From NCBI RefSeq assembly GCF_004011175.1, contig NZ_RQXX01000009.1:1-64000 (forward strand): 64,000 nucleotides of DNA. The letters run 5' to 3'. Shown in pieces: positions 1 through 7,412 of this stretch (its first letter is position 1; each line of letters starts with the position of its first letter). Below the pieces are notes generated by a model. That model was not told where the DNA came from and made no database searches. It was given only the letters and a program-made list of their open reading frames with translations. Origin of the DNA: Mesobaculum littorinae (GTDB lineage Bacteria > Pseudomonadota > Alphaproteobacteria > Rhodobacterales > Rhodobacteraceae). The position numbers were made by a program, and so were the translations under genes.

Positions 1-27
1 ACTATCTGGTGCTTTTCAGAGGGATAT

Positions 28-103
28 TGGTGGAGCCTAGCGGGATCGAACCGCTGACCTCCTGCATGCCATGCAGGCGCTCTCCCAGCTGAGCTAAGGC
101 CCC
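28..103 (-). tRNA. tRNA-Ala (anticodon GGC)
   Basis: Read on the minus strand this 76-nt segment folds as a complete cloverleaf: acceptor GGGGCCT pairs with AGGCTCC (one G-U), D stem GCTC/GAGC, anticodon stem CCTGC/GCAGG with loop ATGGCAT, T arm with GGTTCGATCC, and an encoded CCA end at 28-30. Positions 34-36 of the tRNA read GGC, so it decodes alanine GCC/GCT codons, fitting a GC-rich genome. It lies just downstream of the FYDLN protein gene on the same strand. No integrase or att duplication is visible beside it. Confidence 0.97.
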
Positions 104-215
104 GATCAGGTGACGCCGTGTCGGCGTCGTCCTGTGCGCGCTTCTCTAGGCGAGGCGGGCGGGGCGTGCAAGCGGAAAAATCCCTGCTTGCCGCCGCGTC
201 GCCCGCCGGCGCGCC

Positions 216-551
216 TCAGTTGTCTTCGTCTTCCGACGAAACGTCCGCGATATCGTCGAGCGACACGTTGTCGTCGTCGTCATCGTCTTCCAGGACGTCG
301 TCGCCCAGATCGACGTTGTCGTCGTCGTTGTCGTCCTCGAGAACCACGTCCTCTTCGTCGACAAGGCTGTCGTCCTTCTTCTGCGACTGCTTGTCGGCCT
401 TGTCCGCCAGCATGGTGCGCGACCCCTTGCCGGTGTCGAGCGTCACCACTTCGCCCGTGTAGGGGCTGACGACAGGGTCACGGTTGAGGTCGTAGAAGCG
501 TTTGCCGGTGGTCGGGCACAGCCGCTTCGTGCCCCATTCTTCCTTGGGCAT
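216..551 (-). CDS. FYDLN acidic domain protein (TIGR02300 family)
   Basis: A 111-aa protein whose first 45 residues carry the conserved signature WGTKRxCP...G.RFYDLN (FYDLN at residues 19-23) of the TIGR02300 family, common in alphaproteobacteria. The rest is an extremely acidic tail rich in Asp and Glu (runs such as EDDNDDDNVDLGDD). The single Cys12-Pro motif resembles half of a zinc ribbon. The function of the family is not established. The tRNA-Ala gene follows on the same strand; the peptidase gene upstream is divergent. Confidence 0.9.
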   Translation of the reverse strand: MPKEEWGTKRLCPTTGKRFYDLNRDPVVSPYTGEVVTLDTGKGSRTMLADKADKQSQKKDDSLVDEEDVVLEDDNDDDNVDLGDDVLEDDDDDDNVSLDDIADVSSEDEDN

Positions 552-684
552 GGGTCATCCCCTTCATGCGTCCGTTGAAGTCGAAGCCAGTTGCCACATG
601 CCCCCGGGCCTGTCAAAGCGAATTCGTCCCGAAGCGGGGCGAACGGACCATGATGGCCCGAAAAGGACGTGGCAGAGAACGGAT

Positions 685-1374
685 ATGGGCACGACGACGC
701 TGACAGGCAACCCTCCGATCGAGGTCACGCTGCGCCGTTCGGCCCAGGCGCGGCGGCTGTCGCTGCGTGTCTCCGCGCTGGATGGGCGGGTCACGCTGAG
801 CGTCCCGCGGCGTACCAGCGAGCGCAGCGCGCTGGCCTTCCTGCAGGCGCGAGAGGACTGGGTGCGTGATGCACTGGCTCGGCAGGCGCCGGCGGTGCAG
901 GTGGGGATCGGTGGGCGCGTGGCGTTCGAGGGACGCGACCTCCCGGTCATCGCGGGGCCGGGGCGCGGCGTCCGGCTGGGGCCCGACAGCATCGCCATCC
1001 CCGACGGCCCGCGCGGCGTGCCGGCCCTGCGCGCGGCCCTGCGCGAAGCGGCGCGGGCCCGGCTTTCGGCCGCCTCGGAACACTATGCCCGCCGTCTGGG
1101 CGCCCGCGTGGGGCGGATCACGCTGCGGGACACGCGGTCGCGGTGGGGGTCGTGTTCGTCGGCGGGCGACCTGATGTATTCGTGGCGGCTGATCCTCGCC
1201 CCTGTTCCCGTCCTCGACTACGTTGCCGCGCACGAGGTCGCGCATCTGTGCCGGATGGATCATTCTCCGGCCTTCTGGTCGCTGGTGGCCGAGCTTTGCC
1301 CCGACCACGCCGCCCAAAGGCGCTGGCTGCGGGAAGAGGGGGCCGGCCTGCATCGCTGGCGCTTCGGCGATTGA
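685..1374 (+). CDS. YgjP-like (DUF45) zinc metallopeptidase
   Basis: A 229-aa protein of the YgjP/SprT-like M48-related family. The zinc-binding motif HEVAH is at residues 183-187, with a third candidate ligand in RMDH at 193; the family-typical TRSRWGSCSS stretch sits about 40 residues earlier. Such proteins are cytosolic putative metallopeptidases often linked to protein quality control; substrates are unknown. An open frame extends upstream to 502, but it would overlap the divergent FYDLN gene, and the residues before the ATG at 685 do not look conserved, so 685 is preferred. The GntR regulator gene follows 31 bp downstream on the same strand. Confidence 0.85.
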   Translation: MGTTTLTGNPPIEVTLRRSAQARRLSLRVSALDGRVTLSVPRRTSERSALAFLQAREDWVRDALARQAPAVQVGIGGRVAFEGRDLPVIAGPGRGVRLGPDSIAIPDGPRGVPALRAALREAARARLSAASEHYARRLGARVGRITLRDTRSRWGSCSSAGDLMYSWRLILAPVPVLDYVAAHEVAHLCRMDHSPAFWSLVAELCPDHAAQRRWLREEGAGLHRWRFGD

Positions 1375-1405
1375 CGCCCCCTCGTTCTTGCCCGCAGGAT
1401 GACCC

Positions 1406-2068
1406 ATGCTGATCCAGCCCCGCCCGCCCTCGACCGATACCCTGCCCGCCGGCGCCGCCCATGACCGGGTCTATCGCGCCCTGCGCGGCCAGATCATGCA
1501 TGGCGAGCTTGCGCCCGGTGCGTCGCTGACGCTGCGCGGCATCGGCAAGCAGTTCGGCGTGTCGATGACCCCCGCGCGCGAGGCCGTGCGACGGCTGGTG
1601 GCGGAAGGTGCGCTGACGCTGTCGGCTTCGGGCCGGGTCTCCACGCCGGAGCTTTCGCCCGAGCGGATCGAGGAGCTGGCTGCGCTCAGGGCGCTGATCG
1701 AGACCGAACTGGCGAGCCGCGCCCTGCCACGGGCGCATTTCGCCCTGACGGACCGGCTGCAGACGATCAACGGCGCCATTGCCGAGGTGATCGCTAAGGA
1801 GGATGCAGTGGGCTACATCCGCACCAACCTCGAATTCCACCGCACGCTGTACCTGCGGGCGCAGGCGCCGGCGATGCTGGCGATGGCGGAAACGGTCTGG
1901 CTTCAGCTCGGTCCCACGATGCGCAAGCTGTACGGGCGCTTGCGGCGCACCGAGGTGCCGTCGAACCACAGGCTGATCGTAGCGGCGTTGCAGGCGGGGG
2001 ACGAGCCCGGCCTGCGTCTGGCCGTGCGCACCGACGTGACCCAGGGCCTCAGACTTCTTGTGGGGTGA
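1406..2068 (+). CDS. GntR family transcriptional regulator (FCD domain)
   Basis: A 220-aa regulator. Residues about 18-80 form a GntR winged helix (VYRALRGQIMHGELAPG, then MTPAREAVRRLVAEGAL), and residues about 85-215 an all-helical FCD effector domain with candidate metal or ligand residues in the EFHRTLY segment. FCD regulators usually bind operators with GT...AC half-sites and respond to organic acids. The gene sits beside the TCA operon, in the same general neighbourhood where Rhodobacter sphaeroides carries AkgR, a GntR activator of TCA genes. Orthology to AkgR is an inference that I cannot test here. It is followed by the 90-bp tandem repeats. Confidence 0.88.
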   Translation: MLIQPRPPSTDTLPAGAAHDRVYRALRGQIMHGELAPGASLTLRGIGKQFGVSMTPAREAVRRLVAEGALTLSASGRVSTPELSPERIEELAALRALIETELASRALPRAHFALTDRLQTINGAIAEVIAKEDAVGYIRTNLEFHRTLYLRAQAPAMLAMAETVWLQLGPTMRKLYGRLRRTEVPSNHRLIVAALQAGDEPGLRLAVRTDVTQGLRLLVG

Positions 2069-2248
2069 GATCCGGCCCGGGGCCACGCCCCGGGCGGATC
2101 GGTCCAGTGGACCGATCCAAGGATCGAACGCCCGCCGCCCCGCGGCGGGCCGGGGCAGGATCCGGCCCGGGGCTACGCCCCGGGCGGATCGATCCAGTGG
2201 ACCGATCCGAGAATCGCACGCCCGCCGCCCCGTGGTGGGCCGGGGCAG
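2069..2248. repeat. Tandem 90-bp repeat, two copies, each with three hairpins
   Basis: Two head-to-tail copies with a period of exactly 90 bp (2069-2158 and 2159-2248) and only a few differences; a 10-13 base start of a third copy follows at 2249. Each copy holds three successive inverted repeats: CCCGGGGC/GCCCCGGG (2076-2094 in copy 1), GGATCGGTCC/GGACCGATCC (2096-2118) and CCCGCCGC/GCGGCGGG (about 2131-2149). The array begins immediately after the gntR stop codon. It resembles REP/BIME-type intergenic elements; there is no T-run, so it is not a classical terminator. Confidence 0.85.
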
Positions 2249-2600
2249 GATCCGGCTACGCTTGCACCTGGTGCCGGCTGCTGACCCGATCGGGCAGGAA
2301 GTTTCGGCAACCAGTCTTCCAAGGAGCCGTCTGAACACGTCGTGGCATAGGGGGCGTCCTCCCGCCTTGCCGCACATAGTTCCCCCCGACCTCGGGTGGC
2401 GCTGGGTCGAGCGCGGCGAGGCGGGCCCATGGAGCATTGGCGTCGCTTCGGCTCTGCTGGACGTCCCAATGCGCGCCCCCGGAAGGGGGAGGGGCAGGCT
2501 TTGCGCGGCGTTGCGGCCGAACGGCATCGGAGCGTGAGTAGCCGCTTGGCCTGCAACTGCCGGCGGGATGGGCGGAGAGGGCATAAGCCTGCCCGAACGA
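2249..2600. other. Non-coding stretch of unknown origin between repeat array and terminator
   Basis: About 350 bp with no convincing gene. Open frames exist on both strands but have no ribosome-binding site, shifting composition and no recognisable domain. The stretch is GC-rich, with several short inverted repeats. Together with the 90-bp repeats it could be the remnant of a mobile or REP-associated sequence, but no terminal repeats or transposase fragment are seen. Confidence 0.4.
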
Positions 2601-2634
2601 AAAAGGACCCCGGCCGCGTGGCCGGGGTCCTTTG
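2600..2634 (-). terminator. Rho-independent terminator of the lpd end of the TCA operon
   Basis: A perfect 11-bp stem GGACCCCGGCC/GGCCGGGGTCC (2605-2630) around the loop GCGT. On the minus strand it is followed by TTTTT (complement of 2600-2604), as expected 50 bp beyond the lpd stop codon. On the plus strand it is followed by TTTGTGT, so it may also work in the other direction. Confidence 0.85.
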
Positions 2635-2680
2635 TGTCTAAAGGCGGATGGGCTGGGCCGGGGCGCCCCGGCCCGGCGCC

Positions 2681-4066
2681 TCATGCGTGGATGGCCCCAT
2701 CGCCGCAGGCCAGCGCGGCTTCGCGCACCGCCTCGGAGTAGGTGGGGTGCGCGTGGCAGGTGAGGGCCAGGTCCTGCGCTGCCGCGCCGAACTCCATCGC
2801 GACGCAGATCTCGTGGATCAGGTCGCCCGCCATCGGACCGATGATGGACGCGCCGAGGATGCGGTCGGTCTCCTTGTCGGCGAGGATCTTGACGAAGCCG
2901 TCGGCGGCAAAGTTCGCCTTGGCCCGGCCGTTGCCCATGAAGGAGAACTTGCCGACCTTGTAGGCGCGGCCCTCGTCCTTCAGAAGCTCCTCGGTCTGTC
3001 CCACGGTCGCGACTTCGGGGTGGGTGTAGATCACCGCCGGAATCACGCCGTAGTTCACGTGACCCTGCTTGCCGGCGAGGATCTCGGCCACGGCCATGCC
3101 CTCATCCTCGGCCTTGTGGGCGAGCATCGGACCGGTGGTGGCGTCGCCGATGGCGTAGATGCCCCTGACGGAGGTGGCGAAGTGGTCGGTCTTGACCTGG
3201 CCGCGGTCGGTCATCTCGACCCCCGCCTCGGCCAGCCCCAGCCCGTCGGTAAAGGACTTGCGGCCCGTGGCGACCAGCACCGCGTCGGCGTCGAGCTCGT
3301 GCTCGCTGTCGTCTTTGCGCAGGGTGTAGGTGACCTTGGCCTTGCCCTTGGAGGGCTTGGCCGAGGACACGGCGGCGCCCAGCACGAAGTTGATGCCCTG
3401 CTTGCCCAGAATCTTCTGGAACTGGCGCGTCGTCTCCATGTCCATGCCGGGGGTGATGCGGTCCAGGTATTCGACCACCGTTACCTCGGCGCCGAGGCGC
3501 GCGTAGACCGACCCCATTTCAAGCCCGATGACACCGCCGCCGATCACCACCATGGTCTTGGGCGGTTTCGACAGGGACAGCGCGCCGGTGGAGGTCACCA
3601 CGGTCTTTTCATCGATCTCGACACCGGGCAGACCGGCGGGCACCGAGCCCGAGGCGATGACGATGTTCTTGGCCTCGTGCACCTCGTCGCCGACCTTGAC
3701 CTTGCCAGCCTCGGGGATCGATCCCCAGCCCTTGAGCCAGTCGATCTTGTTCTTCTTGAACAGGAACTCGATGCCCTTGGTGTTCTGGGCGATGACGTCG
3801 TCCTTGTAGGCCTGCATCTGCGCCCAGTCGACCGAGGGGGATTTGCCCTTAAGGCCCATCTTGGCAAAGTTGTGTTCGGCTTCGTGCAGCTGGTGCGTGG
3901 CATGCAGCAGCGCCTTGGACGGGATGCACCCGATGTTGAGACAGGTGCCGCCCAACGTCTCGTTGCCCTCGACACAGGCGGTCTTGAGCCCGAGCTGGGC
4001 ACAGCGGATGGCGCAGACATAGCCGCCGGGGCCGGAGCCGATCACGATGACGTCGTAGCTGGACAT
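2681..4066 (-). CDS. lpd: Dihydrolipoyl dehydrogenase (E3)
   Basis: A 461-aa FAD-dependent pyridine nucleotide-disulfide oxidoreductase, the E3 component that reoxidises dihydrolipoamide in the 2-oxoglutarate dehydrogenase complex (and probably other 2-oxoacid complexes). Visible are the FAD site [14 protein letters not shown] near the N-terminus, the redox-active disulfide [13 protein letters not shown], an NAD-binding [12 protein letters not shown], a second FAD motif [15 protein letters not shown], and the C-terminal active-site HAHPTYSE. The start at 4066 ([10 protein letters not shown]) has AAGGAG just upstream; a longer open frame to 4138 lacks conservation. It is the last gene of the minus-strand TCA operon, separated from odhB by four small accessory genes. 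Confidence 0.97.
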   Translation of the reverse strand: MSSYDVIVIGSGPGGYVCAIRCAQLGLKTACVEGNETLGGTCLNIGCIPSKALLHATHQLHEAEHNFAKMGLKGKSPSVDWAQMQAYKDDVIAQNTKGIEFLFKKNKIDWLKGWGSIPEAGKVKVGDEVHEAKNIVIASGSVPAGLPGVEIDEKTVVTSTGALSLSKPPKTMVVIGGGVIGLEMGSVYARLGAEVTVVEYLDRITPGMDMETTRQFQKILGKQGINFVLGAAVSSAKPSKGKAKVTYTLRKDDSEHELDADAVLVATGRKSFTDGLGLAEAGVEMTDRGQVKTDHFATSVRGIYAIGDATTGPMLAHKAEDEGMAVAEILAGKQGHVNYGVIPAVIYTHPEVATVGQTEELLKDEGRAYKVGKFSFMGNGRAKANFAADGFVKILADKETDRILGASIIGPMAGDLIHEICVAMEFGAAAQDLALTCHAHPTYSEAVREAALACGDGAIHA

Positions 4067-4183
4067 GGGAACTCCTTGGATTTCAGAGGACGTGCGGTGG
4101 GCTGGCCGGGCAGGGCGACGCGGGGGCCGCGCCTGCATCGGCGGCGTGAAGCCCGCCGGGGATGTGGATGACGTACGGCGACA

Positions 4184-4594
4184 TCAGAACAGCGCCGCCA
4201 GAAGCATGAGCGTGGTGGCGCCGAGGCCCACCGCAAAGATGATCGACCGCCCCGGAACCCAGCCATAGGCGTAGGCGGGGACGTAGAGGATGCGGGCGGC
4301 AAGGTAGACCCAGGCGCAGGCCGTGGTGAACCAGCCGGAGCTGCCCGAGAGGCTGACCGTGACCACCGCGATGGTGAAGAGGATCAACGCCTCGAAATGG
4401 TTGTTGAGCGCGCGGAACAGTCGGCCGGTGCGCAGGCTCATCTGCTCGGTCAGTGGCTTGTCCATCCGCTGCGGGTCGCGCGGGCTCATGGTCTTGGCGG
4501 GACCGAGTTCGCGGTTGGCGGGGATCGCGGCCAGCGCGAACTGCACCACCTGCCAAAGACCGGCAAGGGTAAGGACGTAAAGCTCAGGGGTCAT
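4184..4594 (-). CDS. MAPEG family membrane protein
   Basis: A 136-aa integral membrane protein with about four hydrophobic segments. It carries the MAPEG-type features seen in bacterial proteins of this family: the motif RALNNHFEALILF after the first helix and a C-terminal YGWVPGRS. Members are related to microsomal glutathione transferases, but most bacterial ones are uncharacterised. The start at 4594 (MTPELYVL) was chosen because upstream residues are non-conserved and Pro/Arg-rich. It lies between a small barrel protein gene and lpd in the TCA operon. Confidence 0.8.
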   Translation of the reverse strand: MTPELYVLTLAGLWQVVQFALAAIPANRELGPAKTMSPRDPQRMDKPLTEQMSLRTGRLFRALNNHFEALILFTIAVVTVSLSGSSGWFTTACAWVYLAARILYVPAYAYGWVPGRSIIFAVGLGATTLMLLAALF

Positions 4595-4738
4595 GCGCGG
4601 TCGTCCTTGCGGCAAGGGGGGCTGTGAGCTGCGCCCGGACCGCGGGGGCGGGGCGCCGCACCTTGGCGTATCAAGGCCCTGCCACCCGGCCGGCGGGCGC
4701 GTCTCGGGGGCATCGGGGTTGCAGGGCAAACCATCTTG

Positions 4739-5002
4739 TCAGGCCGTCTTAACGAAATGCCACTGGGCCGATGTGACGCCGGCCTCGGTATCGTGCAGCG
4801 CGGCCTGCCCGGTGTCGATATAGCTGCGCGCCCGGGCGGGGTCGGAGACCTCGAACAGCACCCAGGCGGTGCCGGGGCTGTCGGCCTCCTGCCAGATCTG
4901 CAGGACGGTCAGCCCCGCCGCACCACGCGATTCCGCGGCGGCGTCGAAGCTTTGCCGCCACGTGGCGGCGTTCCGGGTCTCGAAGCGGGCCAGAAGCTGC
5001 AT
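4739..5002 (-). CDS. Small uncharacterised protein, dimeric alpha/beta-barrel-like
   Basis: An 87-aa protein (MQLLARFETRNAATWRQSFD...) with the beta-alpha-beta pattern and length of ferredoxin-like dimeric alpha/beta barrels (antibiotic monooxygenase or stress-responsive types), but no family can be assigned firmly. The ATG at 5002 is preceded by GGAGAGG, and the upstream cupin gene stops just before it (TGA at 5004-5006), which indicates translational coupling. An alternative ATG at 5020 would overlap the cupin gene. Confidence 0.65.
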   Translation of the reverse strand: MQLLARFETRNAATWRQSFDAAAESRGAAGLTVLQIWQEADSPGTAWVLFEVSDPARARSYIDTGQAALHDTEAGVTSAQWHFVKTA

Positions 5003-5003
5003 G

Positions 5004-5396
5004 TCATTCCTCTCCGTCAAAGTTGTGACCGATGGCGTCGAGGCTATCGGCCGGGAAGGAGCAGAAGACCCTGAGCGGCCCCGCGGGCGCGCGCAGGGCG
5101 TGGGTGACGCCCGCGGGCACGAAGACGGTGTCGCCCTTCTCCAGCGCGTGGGTCTTGTCCCCGATCACAACCTCGCCCGACCCTTCGAGCACATGTACCG
5201 TGCGGGCCACGCCGTGACTATGCGGCGCCTCGTGCCCGCCCTCGTCGAACTTGACGATGGTGTGGGCGAGCCCGCTGGTCGGACCGGCGGCGCCGTCGAC
5301 CACGTCTTGGAATTCGAAGTGACCATGGCGATCGTCGCGCCGGCTCTGGCGCTCGGGATCGTCGTGGCGGATCAGGGTGGGAAGATCGTCGCTCAT
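5004..5396 (-). CDS. Cupin domain protein
   Basis: A 130-aa single-domain cupin. The two cupin motifs are visible: HSHGVARTVHVLEGSGEV with metal-ligand histidines, and GDTVFVPAGVTHALRAPAG. The substrate is unknown. It is encoded inside the TCA operon between the small lipoprotein gene and the 87-aa barrel protein gene, with tight spacing to both. The start at 5396 (MSDDLPTLIR) was preferred over upstream starts that would add an Arg/Pro-rich, non-conserved leader. Confidence 0.82.
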   Translation of the reverse strand: MSDDLPTLIRHDDPERQSRRDDRHGHFEFQDVVDGAAGPTSGLAHTIVKFDEGGHEAPHSHGVARTVHVLEGSGEVVIGDKTHALEKGDTVFVPAGVTHALRAPAGPLRVFCSFPADSLDAIGHNFDGEE

Positions 5397-5415
5397 CAGC
5401 TCCTCGCGTTCCGCA

Positions 5416-5736
5416 TCAGGTGTCGCAGCGCAGGGGCGCGGCGAGCGTTGTCTCGGCATAACGCGCCCCTTGCGAGGATGTTTCGGCGGCCAGCGTGTCG
5501 CGCCCGGCACCGACCCAGCGGCAGGCGGGATCGTCGCGCACGGCGGCCTGCGCCAGCGCAATGCGTTCGTCCAGGGGCCGGGGCTGGGCGGGGTCGTAGA
5601 TGAACAGGTGCCAGCGGGCGCCGTCGCCCGCGGTCTTGGTGCTCTCCACGTGCCGGACCTGCGGCGCGCCGGGGGTGTTCACCGCGGGCGCACAGGCGGC
5701 GGCAAGCAGCGGCAGGGGGAGCAGGCGTCGAAACAT
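5416..5736 (-). CDS. Small predicted lipoprotein
   Basis: A 106-aa protein with a lipoprotein signal: MFRR then a hydrophobic stretch ending in the lipobox LAAAC, so the mature protein would begin at Cys15. The mature part has two further cysteines and no domain that I recognise. It sits 81 bp downstream of odhB on the same strand and is followed 20 bp later by the cupin gene, so it is probably cotranscribed with the 2-oxoglutarate dehydrogenase genes. The role is unknown. Confidence 0.7.
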   Translation of the reverse strand: MFRRLLPLPLLAAACAPAVNTPGAPQVRHVESTKTAGDGARWHLFIYDPAQPRPLDERIALAQAAVRDDPACRWVGAGRDTLAAETSSQGARYAETTLAAPLRCDT

Positions 5737-5816
5737 GCGGGCAAGTCCCGGGAGGGGGGGCGAAGGGCGCCGGGCGGCGCCCTCCGGAACGGTTATGGAT
5801 CCGCCTTGCGGCAAGA

Positions 5817-7406
5817 TCAGAGATCCATCAGCAGGCGGCGCGGATCCTCGAGCGCCTCCTTGACGCGGACGAGGAAGGTCACCGCACCCTTGCCGTCGAC
5901 GATGCGGTGATCGTAGCTGAGCGCGAGGTACATCATCGGGCGCACCTTGATCTCGCCGCCCACGACCATCGGACGCTCCTGGATCTTGTGCATGCCCAGG
6001 ATGCCCGACTGCGGCGGGTTCAGGATCGGCGAGGACATCAGCGAACCGTAGACGCCGCCGTTCGAGATGGTGAAGCTGCCGCCCTGCATGTCGGCCATCG
6101 ACAGCTTGCCGTCGCGCGCCTTCTTGCCCATCTCGTTGATCGACTTCTCGATCTCGGCAAAGGACATCGCGTCGGCGTCGCGGATCACCGGAACCACCAG
6201 ACCCGTGGGCGTGCCGACGGCGATGCCCATGTGGACGTAGTTCTTGTAGATCACGTCGGTGCCGTCGATCTCGGCGTTGACGTCGGGGACCTCTTTCAGC
6301 GCGTGCACGCAGGCCTTGGTGAAGAAGGACATGAAGCCCAGCTTCACGCCGTGCTTCTTCTCGAAGAGGTCCTTGTACTCCTTCCGCAGCGCCATGACCT
6401 CGGTCATGTCGACCTCGTTGTAGGTCGTCAGCATCGCAGCGGTGTTCTGCGCGTCCTTCAGGCGGCGGGCGATCGTCTGGCGCAGGCGGGTCATCTTGAC
6501 CCGCTCCTCGCGGTCCGCATCCGCCGCGGGCGAGGGGCCGCGCTTGGGCTGCGCGGGCTGCGGCGCGGGGGCCTTGGGCCCGTCTGACGCGCGGGCGCCC
6601 GAAGCCGCCTTCTGCACGTCTTCCTTCATGATGCGCCCATCCTTGCCGGTGCCGGTCACGTCGTCGCGCGACAGGCCCTTTTCGGCCATCAACTTCTTGG
6701 CCGAGGGCGCATCCTCGACGTCGCCGCGCGCGGTATCCGCGCCCTGGCGGCCGCCGGGGGCCTCGGTCGTCTCGGGCGTGCCCTGATCGGCTGAATGCGG
6801 CTGGCCGCCGGTGCCGCCGCGCGTCATCTCGGCCAGCTTGCCGCCGGCCTCGACGGTTTCGCCCTCGCCCTTGAGGATCTTGGTCAGCGTGCCCGCGGCA
6901 GGGGCGGGCACCTCGACCGACACCTTGTCGGTCTCAAGCTCGCACAGCATCTCGTCGGCCTCGACGCTGTCGCCCTCTTTCTTGAACCACGTGGCGATCG
7001 TGGCCTCGGTCACCGATTCACCCAGCGTGGGCACGGGGACGTCGACGACCTGACCGCCGTCGTTGCCGCCTTCGCCCGCCGATGCCGCGGAGGCGCTGCC
7101 GGTATCGGCCTTCTCTTCGCTCTGCGCGGGTTCGGGGCGCGGCTTGGTCTCTTCGGGACCCGCGTTGCCCTCTTCGGCGATGGTGGCCAGCAGAGCGTCG
7201 ACGCCCACCGTCTCGCCCTCGGCGGCGACGATGTCGCCCAGCACGCCCGAAGCGGGCGCGGGCACTTCGACGGTCACCTTGTCGGTTTCCAGCTCACAGA
7301 GCATCTCGTCTGTCGCGACCGTATCGCCCGGCTTCTTGAACCATGTGGCGACGGTCGCTTCGGTCACCGATTCGCCCAAGGTTGGAACGCGAACTTCAGT
7401 ACTCAC
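5817..7406 (-). CDS. odhB: 2-oxoglutarate dehydrogenase E2, dihydrolipoyllysine succinyltransferase
   Basis: A 529-aa E2 subunit with two N-terminal lipoyl domains: residues about 3-78 and 122-197, each with the lipoylation lysine in CELETDKV(T/S)VEVPAP. They are followed by an E3/E1-binding domain around 235-270 ([20 protein letters not shown]) and the C-terminal acyltransferase with the catalytic [12 protein letters not shown]. It transfers succinyl groups to CoA in the TCA cycle. Many bacterial homologues (e.g. E. coli SucB) have only one lipoyl domain, so the duplication accounts for the extra length. It starts 6 bp after the odhA stop codon. Confidence 0.97.
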   Translation of the reverse strand: MSTEVRVPTLGESVTEATVATWFKKPGDTVATDEMLCELETDKVTVEVPAPASGVLGDIVAAEGETVGVDALLATIAEEGNAGPEETKPRPEPAQSEEKADTGSASAASAGEGGNDGGQVVDVPVPTLGESVTEATIATWFKKEGDSVEADEMLCELETDKVSVEVPAPAAGTLTKILKGEGETVEAGGKLAEMTRGGTGGQPHSADQGTPETTEAPGGRQGADTARGDVEDAPSAKKLMAEKGLSRDDVTGTGKDGRIMKEDVQKAASGARASDGPKAPAPQPAQPKRGPSPAADADREERVKMTRLRQTIARRLKDAQNTAAMLTTYNEVDMTEVMALRKEYKDLFEKKHGVKLGFMSFFTKACVHALKEVPDVNAEIDGTDVIYKNYVHMGIAVGTPTGLVVPVIRDADAMSFAEIEKSINEMGKKARDGKLSMADMQGGSFTISNGGVYGSLMSSPILNPPQSGILGMHKIQERPMVVGGEIKVRPMMYLALSYDHRIVDGKGAVTFLVRVKEALEDPRRLLMDL

Positions 7407-7412
7407 GGGGGA

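Noticed and set aside
28-103. tRNA-Ala as an integration site
   Set aside because: No integrase gene or direct repeat of the tRNA 3' end was seen within the window.
118-462. A Ser-rich plus-strand frame at the left end
   Set aside because: It is the complement of the Asp-rich tail of the FYDLN protein.
2256-2684. A 142-codon minus-strand frame that spans the lpd terminator
   Set aside because: It includes the terminator stem, has no ribosome-binding site, and starts opposite the end of lpd.
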